A stretch of DNA of 64,000 nucleotides from Distichodus sexfasciatus (taxonomy: Eukaryota > Chordata > Actinopteri > Characiformes > Distichodontidae): NCBI GenBank assembly GCA_032718565.1, contig JAVGVS010000023.1, positions 2,174,493 through 2,238,492 on the forward strand. Direction: 5' to 3'. Under the pieces are notes generated by a model that saw nothing but the letters and a program-made list of their open reading frames with translations, had not been told where the DNA came from and did no database searches. The number at the start of each line of letters is the position of its first letter. The first letter of the stretch is position 1. The position numbers and the translations under genes are program-made. Shown piece after piece: positions 25,506 to 44,456 of the stretch.

Positions 25506-25849
25506 TATTATCATTTGACAGTTTGAAACCATCTGAACCTTTCTTATAATAACTGCATTTCAGATCTTTAGTAATGAGCAAATTTAGGTTCTGTAAAAAG
25601 AGCTAGTAAGGTTTTGGAAGTTACTGAATCTGGTAAACACCAAGCCATTCTATGGAGACTATCTATTCTATTAAATTTCTTGATTATACTACTTTTGTAG
25701 TATGTGGCTTGTGATGGCCTTCCTTTAAAGGCAACTATATTATACTTTTCAATTGATTGGTAATGTTCCTGCAAGACTAATCTACAATGTCCCAAAAATT
25801 AATGCAAACTAGCTCACTACTATGAAACTTTCTGTTCAATTTAAAACTG

Positions 25850-26095
25850 TATAACTCTCGCCTACAAGGTCAAAAATGGACCAGTGCCTTTGTACTTATC
25901 AGTGCTGATCAAGCAGAGTGTCCTCTCATACCCTCAGGCTTGACCCTCTGCTACTCAAAGATCAGTAAGACCTGCATCAAGACTCTTCTCAGTCCTTCTC
26001 TTCATTGTTGGAATGAACTATCAGAACTCGCTATCAGAAGTGCTGAATCCCTTACTGTCTTCAATGCCATCCAAAGTCTCACCTCTTAAAGAAGA
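25850..26095 (+). mobile_element. LINE 3'-end remnant, second copy
   Basis: It shows the frame fragment YKVKNGPVPLYLS and the nucleotide block ending CTCGCTATCAGAAGTGCTGA, then a CACCTCTT block, matching 3825-4240. It is too decayed to code. Confidence 0.6.
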
Positions 26096-26200
26096 TATTC
26101 TTTGAGATATTCTTTGTACTTACTATTCTTACTGCCAATTTTTAAAATACTGACATCTATTTTTTTCTGAGTCCATTGTATTTGTAATTGTATTTGTATT

Positions 26201-26420
26201 CCGTAATGAGTCGGAAGTCAGTGTTCTATTTATTTAGATACGGGCCGATTATGTTGAAAAACTTCAAAAATATCGTTTTTTTCTTTTCGGAGAGCAGATT
26301 CATTCTGAAGACCTTTTCTTTCATATAAGACCAAAAAAGAAGAATCGATATTTTTGATGTTTTTCAACTTAATCGGCCCGTGTCTAAATAAATAGAACGC
26401 CGACTTCCGACTCATTACGG
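26201..26420. mobile_element. Palindromic miniature inverted-repeat element
   Basis: Two 75-bp arms, 26201-26275 and 26346-26420, are reverse complements with about five mismatches (counted by eye). They start CCGTAATGAGTCGGAAGTC and meet around a 70-bp centre that is itself partly T-rich against A-rich. It has no coding capacity. I could not define a target-site duplication. The arms are unusually long for the element's size, so the transcript or single strand would fold into one hairpin. Confidence 0.8.
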
Positions 26421-28318
26421 CAGATCGGGTCACACATTAGCTGCCCCGGTGGCTATTTGGTGTGAAAGGCAATTAAATGTGTAAATGTCTGACTTACACC
26501 AATGTACAGTATATAGCATTTATGAAATGTAAATGTTCATTTTCGATCTAGGGAACTTTTATCTAGGGAGATCGGCAGATCGGGTCACATATAGTCAGTT
26601 TGATTCAATCTCCCCAGTGGTATGACTATCAGTGTGCAATTGTGAGGACACTGGCAAAGACAAACAATGTCTTGTAGGCCTTTGACACAGCCAAGATAAC
26701 AAAATAGGTCTCTAGGAGCCAGTGTCTGAGGTAAGACAGACAGAGATGGTGTCCCCTCGGCAGGACTAAGAGAGAGATAGACTGTGTCAGTAGGAGCCAA
26801 GGGACTGTTTGTTCTCTTCATAATGCAAAAGACACTCACACTCTTGTGTATCTGCCTGTCAATCTGTCAGCCTCGCTTTTACAACACGTCTGTTAGACAA
26901 TCAGCTGTATGAGGAAGGTTAAATGTGGAAGGTAACCACTAGACTTGACAGGCAAAACTGATTTGCGCACACTGCCCTCTGGTGGCAGAGGTTACACAGT
27001 GCTGAGCAATATTTTTGAAATGATGGGGTTGCAGGTATGTATGAAGAAAAATGGATTCAGTGTTATTTCTTAGTGCAGTCTAATTACTAGATATTCTCAG
27101 TAACCATTTGTTTCATTCTAACAATACATCGTTCATGTACTTTCTAGAAGAAAAATACAACTTCGGGGCAGTGTATGAGTGGATCTGTTTCAAGACATTC
27201 ACCTGTTAATCTGGCAGCAGATAAAAACCAATATGTAAAATCTTGGTTAACATATAACGCTCAGCTCTTTTAGTATTGGCATTAAAAAGCTAATGGTGCT
27301 AGCAATCACTTGAAATACGGTTATGTGTGAAGCATCACTATATATTTCCATTGACTGTTAGCACCATTAGCCTTTTAAGCCAATACTCAAAGGGCAGACA
27401 GTAAATAGAAATATATGAAGATGTATGTTGAATCAAAGAACATACTGCTTTTTTGCTTTTTATTCAGAGACTTTTGACATTTGTCTGTATGTCATGAAAT
27501 GTGGATTTTGATTTTATTTAAAAGGTACAGTATAATACCGGTACAAGGTAAACTACAGGGAAAAAACATTTGGAACACATAGTATCATGGAACATAGTAA
27601 CACATAGGATAAATCATATCGCCAACGTGGTTTTAATTTTAATGTAATTATCATTATATTACAGCCACTAGAATATGTTTCCATTGATTGTCAGCACTGT
27701 TAGCATTTTACTGGTGTTGTCTAACAAAATGGCTAAAATTCCGAGCGGTCAGGAAATATTCAGCAATGTGAAAATTTGGTTTAATATGCAAACTGCGACA
27801 CGCAATTAACCTGATATATGTATATTATTTAGCACACGTATCAATAATTTTCTAATACTTGTAAGTTAAACTGGTCTTTAAAAAAGAATAATTATATAAT
27901 TGTTCGAGTGATTTTATACAGCAATACATCTACGTTGAAATAAAGTTTAAACTGCTAAAATAGACATTTTATTATGTAGACTCTACAATTGGTTTCAATG
28001 GGCAATACAATGAGGCCTGTGGCTTTTAAGTGAAGTGACTTATCACAACACTACTACATTCGTATAATTCCCTTTCAAGCTGCAAAAATTGTATCATGTC
28101 GTGTTTAATTTCATTTGTCTCGCTTAATATTGCAAAACCACGTACGTAACTGCGGACTGCATTTGCGCACACCTTTATGACGACGCTAAAACGTTAATTC
28201 GCAAATTGTTTCGCTAATACCAGTATCTTTCCATAATCGCTTCCGAGGTCATAAAACGCATTAAGCAGCTTCTAGTACCACTTCCAGTACCATCGGAACA
28301 ACTTCTGCTTGTGTTTTT
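26421..28318. other. Intergenic region upstream of ing4
   Basis: Apart from the repeats listed, no gene is seen. CpG density rises from about 28.1 kb towards the ing4 start, consistent with a promoter. The transcription start is not resolved. Confidence 0.5.
27271..27390. repeat. Inverted repeat with 40-bp arms
   Basis: AGTATTGGCATTAAAAAGCT then AATGGTGCTAGCAATCA at 27271 onwards is matched in reverse complement by TGACTGTTAGCACCATTAGCC then TTTTAAGCCAATACT ending near 27390. A third, partial copy (TTTCCATTGATTGTCAGCAC) is at about 27678-27715. It is probably another miniature element family. Confidence 0.6.
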
Positions 28319-28330
28319 CAAGATGGCGGC
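28319..28330 (+). promoter_or_regulatory. ing4: YY1-type site over the ing4 start codon
   Basis: CAAGATGGCGGC overlaps the initiator ATG (28323-28325). It matches the well-known YY1 consensus (AAnATGGCGGC), commonly found at or just downstream of TATA-less housekeeping promoters. Confidence 0.5.
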
Positions 28331-31300
28331 TGGAATGTATCTCGAGCATTATCTGGACAGTAAGATCAGTGTCTTTATTTTAATACACAACATTCCGAAA
28401 AGGAACAGATTAATGGCGATCGCACAGTTCGTCTAAAGCTTGATGCCTTTCTAATCGCTGATGGGATTCGCGTTTGAGATGCAGATATTATGAAATCGGA
28501 ACAAAAGCTCATGATCATGAAATCGCGTGGGCTAGTTTAGCGGCCAGCTAGCTTCATATTGCTATCGAGCACGCCTCAGGAAATATTGGAAGTGGTTAAT
28601 AAGATGATAGATCATTTTGCTTACTGTTGCGACTCAAACTAGCCGCTGAGGTGTTTAGCGTAATTTTGCTTTGGTAGTCGGAACTGCCGGAACAGAGCAG
28701 ATTATTCTCGTTTGTTAACTGAGTGAGCTAATGTTTTTAGCAAAGCCCGCTAACAACAGACACCGGCGCGTCCCAAAACATTGTTCCGAAACTCGAGTTT
28801 AACGATGTGCTTTTAACGTGAACTGTGTTCTGTTTCGTCTTCAGGTATCGAGAACCTTCCTTTCGAACTCCAGAGGAATTTCCAGCTTATGCGAGATTTG
28901 GATCAGCGGACAGAGGGTGAAGCATTTTGATTGTTTTTTTTAATTCTTGATAAATGTTATATGTTTGGCAGCGCAATAGTCGCGTTGAATACATCAAATC
29001 AAACGCTCGCTCTTCAACTTTTTGCTGATTAGACGCATTCGCCCGCTTCCCATTTTCCATGACTAATCCACAAGAGAAGTTAAAGCTGGAGAAAGGTTTA
29101 AAAAGTGTTTTGATTTTCGATGAGGCAGTAACTCATTATTTTCCAAATGACGAGCCGCTCTCCTTCACGGTTTCCAAATGAAAACGTCATGCTATCGCTT
29201 CCAGATACAAAATTGAAACGCATCTGTTCTCTATTTCACTAAATCTGCAAGAGCAGTCTTGTAGATATATGAGCTCCGAAGAATGTTAATGGTTTTTTAA
29301 TCAACAACGCCTTGAGTAGGACTGGACAGTTAATCAAATTTTTATCGTACTGACATTCAGAACATATAATTAATGTTATTTTGCTCATTATTTATATTTA
29401 AATTATTATAAAAAATACTGTTCATGCTTTGGAATATTGTCTTAATAATGTCCCCAGTGTGTGTTCATGTAACATTCTTTTAGAGACATGCTATCGCGTG
29501 TTGTCACATGAATCTGACCAGAATCTGTGTATCTTTCTTTTTTTAAATCACAAAATTATGCATATGTTGCCTCTTTCATTAGAAAATAAAATATCCCAGC
29601 TTTACTAATTGAGCAAACTGTATGTACAGTACGCATCATGTCAGTGAACTACAAAATCAAATAATAGTTAATCAGTCGTAAAGTGCTCAATTTATCACAA
29701 TTTAACGATTTGAGGTCACATTTCCCAGCCCAGCTCTAGTGTTTAACCTTATGTTCTTGTAATTTTTCTACATACTATGGAGTCCCCATCATCCTGATCA
29801 TTCTAGCTCTAGAATGCTAACAGTATAAATATTGCAGACACAATATTGCAGTATGTAGTTTTGTGCTGTTTGCAGTTTAACAACGTTACTAGTATTTTCT
29901 TTGTCCTTTGTGTAGATCTTAAAGGACAGATAGATTCCCTGGCCCGAGAGTACACAGCCAATGCCCGGACTCTGTCCTCAGAGCAGAAACTCTCTCTTTT
30001 GAGGCAGATCCAGCAGTCGTATGGGAAATGCAAGGAGTTTGGAGACGACAAGGTCCAGCTGGCCATGCAGACCTACGAGATGGTCAGTCAACAGCACTGT
30101 TTTACACACATTGAGATTTGGTAGTTATCCAAAAGCCAAGGCATTAGATTCACACTAGTATTAGACTTTGTGGTAGAAACCAGTGATCGGGAAAGGAAGG
30201 ATGAGGATATAACACTTGTTTTTTAAAGAAAAATATTTCCCATCTTGATCCATAGATGCAGCCCTATTTCAGTCAGGTCACAAGTGTTTCCTTATTTTAT
30301 TATGAATTTGTCATGAAATCTCCTAAGATGCTTGATAATCCTTTATAAGTGTAATGCCTTTTAATACTGTAAATAAACTTACCTTTTAGTTATTAAACAA
30401 CTGTGTTGCCCCCAAAATATGAAATGGATAAAAAAATGGGAGGAAGTACCACCTTAACACCCTACAGACTAAAGAAATTTAAAGACCAAAGCTGTTACAT
30501 TCCCTAATTTATTGTAGTTCTAAAACTTAGGTTTTGCTTTGCTCCTCAGGTGGATAAACACATCCGTAGGCTGGACACAGATCTGGCTCGCTTTGAGGCC
30601 GACCTCAAGGAGAAACAGATAGAAAGCACAGATTATGACTCTACCTCCAGTAAGGGAAACAAGAGTAAGTGCCCGCCTTAAAGGTGCAGATCGTTTTCTT
30701 TCAGAATGGAAATTCACAACCCACAAACAACAGACTGTGTCTCGGCAGTCACAGGGGATGGTTTTTCAAGAAGGGAAAATCAAAGTTCTAAAATGATCTA
30801 AACATATTTTTGCTCAGCTACTTAGTGTAAAAAATCTCTTGCTATTGGGGGCTTTGGATGTATGAAAGAGTATTGATTTGATCTCAAATGAGCAAGAGAT
30901 TATAAACAGGATTTATGTTTTTTGGTAGAAGTGCGTTAATGCAGAACTATCTGTTCTTTTGAGTGCTAGTGGAGATGGGTTTTATGCAAATTTAAGCTAC
31001 TACTTTTAGTTTCAAATAATTTAATTTGTATTATTAAAATGTAGTATGTTTACCTATAGGTGACCTTCGGGGGCCAAAAGAGAAAAAGGTGTCTCGCACC
31101 AGGTCAAAAGTCAAAAACTCAGATGAAGACTGCAGTCCTAAGAGCAGCCAGAAGAAGGTCAAACTGATGCAAAAGTAAGTAGAATCACCAACACATAATA
31201 AAGATAAAAACAGCATGTATGATCCTGTAAGAGTCCAGGAGGATTAATGGTAATATTTGTCTGAATTGTAATTTGTAATTTTCTTGTAAAAGCAGTGTTT

Positions 31301-33049
31301 TGAATCAATAGTTTAATAGATGCATTAGTAATAGAAAATGCTGAACTGAAAACTGGAGGAAAAAAAAATCACAGATGTGGTGTTCAAGCCATGTTGACGC
31401 AAATGGCCCTGGGCAAAATGTTCTCTGGGTCACTGTAGAGAATCTGGTCATAACACAAGATTTATGCCGGTGTTCAGACCCTCTCATCCAGAACATCTTC
31501 AGGGGTTAATAGGCTTTGCTCATGGGCCCTATTTTAGGCCCTTCTGGGATTCAAACCATCATTCTCATGGTCAGACAGTATTTCAGTCACTCAGAAAAGT
31601 CCCATCACTGTCCAAGTGCTGATAAATATAAAAAGTGTCTGAATCTTTAAGTGCAAAATTAGTCTAAATTTTCCCCCTCATCATGGTCAGTGTTTTTATA
31701 AGGAGTAAAAACACTTGATTCAAGATTCTTTATTTGTCACGTGCAAATTATACAGGTACAACAAGCAGTGAAATGTATCCTGATCCGCTGATCACTTGGT
31801 GTCCAATATGTTTTGTTCAGTTTCTTGGGATACATTTTGAATTTTTTGGAACCAGCCATTTAGTTTTACATATAATGATCATTGTTAGAACAATTTCAAG
31901 TACATTGTTGTGATTTTTAACCCTGCCGTACTAGAGATGACAACCCTTAAACAATGTATGTGTAGTATGATTGTATAATCGAGTCTTAAATACACTTTCC
32001 ATTACACTTTTTTTTACACTTTTCCACCTGCTTTTGTTGCTGCAGTGCCGAGTTCTCCACTCCAGCCGTGAACTTCGGTAACGTTCACCCCTCAGATGTG
32101 TTGGACATGCCTGTGGACCCCAACGAACCAACCTACTGCCTGTGTCACCAGGTCTCCTATGGAGAGATGATTGGCTGTGACAACACTGATGTGAGTTTTC
32201 CACAAAAAGCACTGTAAAATCAGCAGCCTACAAAACCCACATCCACGTCAGATTTCAGAACCGTTAGTGTGCAGATCACCTAGACTTTTACTGCCAGTAT
32301 AAGAATTACATTTACATTGATGGCATTTAGCAGACACTCTTATCAAGAGCGACTTCAGTTTCCTAATTTCAGGGACAGTCATGGAAACTTTCTAATTGCC
32401 GGTCTACATGGAAAACATAATAGCAGAGTTAATGTTAATGTTTAGTTTCTGCAAAAGTTTAATTTCAGGTTTCGTTTTCTGACTTCATAGGCATTAGTTT
32501 CATCATGTTTATGTGCATGGAGCTATTTTTGCACCATATGTGATTCAGTGTCTCTTTTTGGCTCCACAGTGCTCTATTGAGTGGTTTCACTTCGCCTGTG
32601 TGGGGCTGACCACCAAACCCAGGGGGAAATGGTGAGTAATCATGTGAGCCGTGTCCTTGAAACTGTACACCTGTGTCCATATTTATCAGCCATCTCGGGG
32701 CATGTACATTTTTGGACCATCTTAGTGCCATGTTTTTCCTATTCTTTTCTACTTTTCTGTTTACTCATACTATCATTTAGTTTTTCCTGTTGAGTAAATT
32801 ATGAGTAGCAGTAAGTTTTATTAGGGTCCAAGCACTAGTGCTGAAACTCATGTTTTTGCTTGATTTTCTTTCCGCTGGCTTTTGCAATATGGTGCTTGAA
32901 CCACATACTGTTGCTGATTGTGATCTTAATTATTATTATTTGTTTTGCACCAATTCATGATGATGTATTACTATTTTTGTCATTAATTATTATTATCTCA
33001 CCTTTTCAGGTACTGCCCAAGATGTTCACAAGAGCGAAAGAAGAAATGA
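28323..33049 (+). CDS. ing4: Inhibitor of growth protein 4 (ING4)
   Basis: ING4 is the histone H3K4me3-reading subunit of the HBO1 acetyltransferase complex and acts in the nucleus. Coding exons: 28323-28359, 28845-28916, 29916-30082, 30550-30664, 31060-31174, 32046-32190, 32570-32631 and 33010-33049. They sum to 753 nt, 250 aa, against 249 in human. All introns are GT-AG. The start MAAGMYLEHYLDSIENLPF is the family's. The ING N-terminal dimerisation region is about residues 6-105. A basic linker (KEKKVSRTRSKVK, 137-149) fits the nuclear localisation signal. The PHD finger spans about 197-245, with zinc ligands C200, C202, C213, C218, H224, C227, C240 and C243, and the protein ends in the polybasic tail RKKK. 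Nothing is broken. The 5'UTR and poly(A) site are not defined. Confidence 0.97.
31495..31610 (-). mobile_element. tRNA-like SINE fragment in ing4 intron 5
   Basis: The minus strand reads GAGTGACTGAAATACTGTC then GATGGTTTGAATCCCAGAAG, with A-box-like and B-box-like spacing of a tRNA-derived head. It is decayed. Confidence 0.4.
31720..31790 (+). mobile_element. Retroelement 3'-end fragment in ing4 intron 5
   Basis: GATTCAAGATTCTTTATTTG followed by TCAC and then GCAGTGAAATGTATCC resembles the 3' end of a common fish retroelement. A related fragment is at 46963-47020. Confidence 0.45.
32300..32365. repeat. Common fish repeat fragment in ing4 intron 6
   Basis: TTACATTTACATTGATGGCA then TTTAGCAGACACTCTTATC and AGAGCGACTT closely match a very abundant fish repeat (GGCATTTAGCAGACGC...AGAGCGACTT). 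A shorter trace is at 51053-51076. Confidence 0.55.
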
Positions 33050-36000
33050 ACATACTCGGGGAGGAAAAAAAGATGCAGGCAGAGATGGATGTGGAGAGAA
33101 AAAGATGAGACAAATAGTGTTTGATCCCTCTTTCCCCAAAATCCCCTTTTAGACACTAATATAGATTTGCTCTCTGCTTAAATTGGTGCTTGTTCTCCTT
33201 TCCTCTGTCTTCCTTGATTCTTTCTATCTCACAGAAGGAAGGGATGATGGATGGCTGAAGGAGCTATAGTTACAAAAGTTGCTTAATTTAAGTTTCCAGT
33301 AATGATAGTTACTTTTGTTATTGTGGTTCTTTTGCCTTTTTTACATGTTTATTCTTTATTTGAATGGTCATATTGTTTTGTTGCCTTTTTATATGCATTA
33401 TCATGTACAGACACAAACTCGGCAGTAGAAAAATCAGGGAGCAGGTGACTTTGTCCTTAAGCAAGACCATCTTTAATTGCTTTGCCCCATTGAGGGATGC
33501 TCCACGGTTAGTTAGTAGGCAAATTGGGGGGGGGCTGGAACAAATCACAGATTCTCCTAATCCATTTCAGGTAAATATTTTCCTCACCAGGTACCATATG
33601 GGGGAAATTCAGAGCTTTTCATTTTTAAGTTATTATTATTTTATAAACAATACTGAAACAGGGACTCTTCTCTTGTTGTGCTCTTAACTACAGATCCACT
33701 TGCTGCACCCGTGAATTTCACCTTTTAGTCTCTATAACCACATTTCAGGTTCATTCCACAACCGGCTGCTGTAATGGAAACTTCTTCTGGTGCTCACTAT
33801 AGTTCACTACTCAATGGACTAAAATCAGAAAAAGGAGAATTTTCTGATTTTCAATGGATAGCATTAACACAAGAGGTATAGAGGTACAATATAAAAACAC
33901 TCTTGGGCCATTTTTGTCTATTCTTTGATCTGTGTTGTAAGCTATGAACAAAAATACTGTTAAATAATTGCTGTGTTGGGCTTGCAATATGGATTCCTTT
34001 ATTCACTTTGACTGGATTTTGGTGCTCTTGAAGACATTGATGGGCTGTTTGATTTGGTTGATAGGCATGAAGTTAATGGTTATGCTCATGTTGATTCCTC
34101 CATCACACGGCTGAAAAATCAGCGTCACCGTTTGTACAGAGCGTGTTTTGTCAGGTTAGAGGCCAGCGATGTCTGTGAAGAAGTTGACTTGACTAGAAAG
34201 GTCAAGCAGACTATTTCAATTAAGTATTTTTCTATTGGTTGCTTTTTGCTAAACCATTGTTTTGTTGCAGCATAATGACTAATATCAGCCCGGTGATGGA
34301 GTTCTCATGAAGTTTTAGTATTGTTACTGTGTGATTTGATTGTTCCAGATACTGTATTGTATTATCAGATACTGGGTTCTGTGTCTTCCATGTTGACTGA
34401 ACAATGCCTGAAGTTCTGAACTGCAGTTGTGTCAGTGTGGTCTTTGATTCAGAAGGTCTTTGTCTATTCATCTTTAGCCAGATGGGTGTGTCAATATTAC
34501 GTACCTAAAGAGGGTGTTAAAATAGAAATCCTGGTGTTGCACGAGTCAATAATAATTTAGTGATGATATTTAAACTGGTGCTAGGAATCAAGTATGTGTA
34601 TTTTTTTCTAGTATTTGTAAGTATTTGCATTTAATTCGTCATTCATAAAGATGCCCAAATCATCTGCAGATGTTTGAGAAATGAATAAAACTAAATATTA
34701 GTGATTTCATTAGTGAAACTGGACTGACAGCCGTCACAGTAAAGGGTGAAAGTAGGTAGAATGTACTTGTTAGAAAGTTTACGCTTCACGCAGTGTTCGC
34801 TTAGCTGAACTGATAAACTCTTGATGGGTTTGAAAGAGCCTGTCCTATTCTTCACCAGAATAACTGAGCCAACAGTGGTGTCAAAAGCATTGTCAATGTT
34901 CTGTCTGTTTTATGGTTCACAACTGGCACGCAAGGTGTCTGTCACTGAGCCAAGACTGTTCATCTACCGTGTATACAATTCTAAAATGCCGAGTTGACGC
35001 AGATTAGTGTGCTGCTTTTATCCTGATGATGTCTAATTATATCATGTTCATGATATTGCTTTGCAAGTAATTCCGGACAATAATGAACTTTATTTATCTT
35101 CAACCTTTTCCCTTATTTTGCCATTCATATGTGGGTTTGTAACTTGCTTAGAATTTCAGAATAAGAGTTGCACTTACCGCTGCATTAATTCCTGACACAA
35201 TTCCCTTAAAATGATTTTTTCACCCCAAATTTAATCATACCACAAACAAACAAGCGTACACACAAAAACGGTGACTGTGTAATATCTTCACAAATGGCCT
35301 AAATGTCCTAAATGTTTTGATCGCGTCAGTCTCTGAAGAAGGACAGTAATTAAAACCTCTTTAAGGTTTATGCTTGAAAAACTAAAGCTTCTACACAACT
35401 AACTTTGCATTGATAATTAATTACATCATCTTAACATGACTACAAAATCTAAAATATACAGTCACTGACATAGCATGGTTTACATTTTTTAAAACCTAAA
35501 TTATATGTATAGTATTGATTGTTGGATGTTATTAATTTTAGACAAAATGCCCTTCTATATAGGATATTCTCCAGAATCTCAAAACGAAAGCAAACAAAAT
35601 TTTACAAAGATGAACGAGAAGAATAAAAATGTTATAATGTCAGCAATATGACTGGTGGGTGTTGCCTTGCCATATGGGGCGTGTATGAGTTGTACAGGAT
35701 GAACAGAAATACTTCGAAGCCAACGGTTTGCTCTCACCCAAGCAAGGAGTACCTGAACAGAGGCAACCATCACACGGTATAACACTTTGTCATAGGATAC
35801 ATTACTTACATTTAACAATTTGGAACAATTTAACAAGAGGCATGCACCTGGAAATCATGCAGTCCATTATTGTTGAATGCCCAGGCAATATTTCTTTCCT
35901 TATTTTTTCCATTACATTAAATGGTTGTTAAATTGATTCAGTTAGTCTCTGTGCAACTTCCAATTTCATTATGTATAGCTAAAATCATCCTCAGTAATGG

Positions 36001-36157
36001 TGTGTTAAAACAGTTTTAAAGTGCATGCCAATATGGATGAAAGGCAGTTTTATTCTATTAAAAATGATCTTGCAAATTAAAGTGAAATGCCTTAATAAAA
36101 TTAGGAATAATGCATTTCGACTTATCCTTCCAGAGGACTTGACCTGAGACATCAAAC
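33050..36157. other. ing4 3'UTR and ing4-gapdh spacer
   Basis: About 3.1 kb between the ing4 stop and the gapdh start. I saw no AATAAA before 34684, which lies inside the miniature element at 34600-34730; the ing4 transcript may use a variant signal. A splice acceptor-like TATCCTTCCAG at about 36123-36133 suggests that the gapdh start codon is in its second exon and that a 5'UTR exon lies in this spacer, unlocated. No other gene seen. Confidence 0.5.
34600..34730. mobile_element. Relative of the 8051-8310 miniature element
   Basis: TTCGTCATTCATAAAGATGC then CCAAATCATCTG and TTAGTGATTTCATTAGTGAAACTGG parallel the interior of the element at 8051-8310 over about 120 bp. The termini are not clear. 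Confidence 0.55.
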
Positions 36158-43219
<7,062 letters not shown>

Positions 43220-43220
43220 A

Positions 43221-43226
43221 AATAAA
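43221..43226 (+). terminator. gapdh: gapdh polyadenylation signal candidate
   Basis: AATAAA starts two bases after the gapdh stop codon. Used alone it would give an extremely short 3'UTR; a later, variant signal may be the main one. Confidence 0.4.
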
Positions 43227-44456
43227 AACACTTTTAAACTGTCACTTCACACACGTACACCTCAGTACACCTTATCACTTGAAACTTTTTACATTAACAA
43301 AATTAAGTGCAATAATTTGTGTAATGCCCTGTTCAAATATTGTATGTGACAAAGTGAAACGCCTCTTGTGTTTTTGTTCCTCTGTTAGTCTTAGCCATAG
43401 ATATGAAACTCTGACTTCATCAGTCAGAATTTTATTCAAACTGTTTAATTAACCATCTGAACCAATTATTAGTCCCAATCTGCAGTTACCTTTAAAGGGT
43501 GAGTGTGAGTATTGCAGTATAGCAAAAAAGAAATCTTGCATGCTTCAACCAACCTATATAAGAACCAAACGCTTCATTTTGAACACTTAGTTCATCAACA
43601 TTTTGATAATCAGAAATACTACTTTCTTTTGAGAAACTGTCCATGGCAACCGTCAAAATCTAATGATGCAAATTTAGGGACTTATGTCCATCATGCATCA
43701 TGTCCATTGTGCAATGCACATTGTCAGGGTGTTTTATAGTTGGCATACAGGAATTCCTCAAACAAATTGCTAGTGTTTTCCCTTTGTTTGGAAAAACAAA
43801 TTGGCTGACCTTATTATGCAAATAATGACTCACAAACTACTTCGCATTTCAATGACCAGTCGGAGCCTAAATTCTTGGATGTTTTCGTCTTCGCTGACAT
43901 CATTACCGTAATGCACCAAAATGCGTGCATATAATTGAAACTTGAAATTGAAAATGAGAAAAGGAGCTTTATTAGTTGAATCACAGACAGTGACATTAAA
44001 CTTTAAAACAGATTCAACCAACTCGGCTCGGGTTTTTATTAAACATGCTATATGCTATTCTTGCTAACGCATATGACACGCAGCAATACATCACTTCAGA
44101 TGCGCTCTTACTCCAGTCATTTCGGTATCATCACAAAACCGCAGTTGCCTCACGTGTTTATCGGCAGCAGGCACCTTGTCCACTCCGTTTAACTTTCGAG
44201 TTATATTGTGTCAGGGATTCAAACAAGCTCAGTTTAGCTAAAACTCAAGAACAAACTAGTATACAAATTTGCAGCAAGATATCACACTCCAGAATAGTCC
44301 GGTACCGTTTGTGCGTTGCCATAGGAGTTAATTCCTATTAATTGGATTCTGTCTCATTGGAGCGGACAAGTTTACGGGCTTAACGAATTAAGGAGCCGCA
44401 AGGTGAAATCGGAGTTCATGCCGGATTTCGAGCATTTCCGATTTTCCTACTCGAGA
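43227..44456. other. gapdh-iffo1 spacer
   Basis: About 1.2 kb. CpG content rises near 44.35 kb, with CTCATTGGAGCGG (an inverted CCAAT box) just before the iffo1 first exon, so the iffo1 promoter is probably here. The short frames across this stretch have no signature. Confidence 0.5.
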
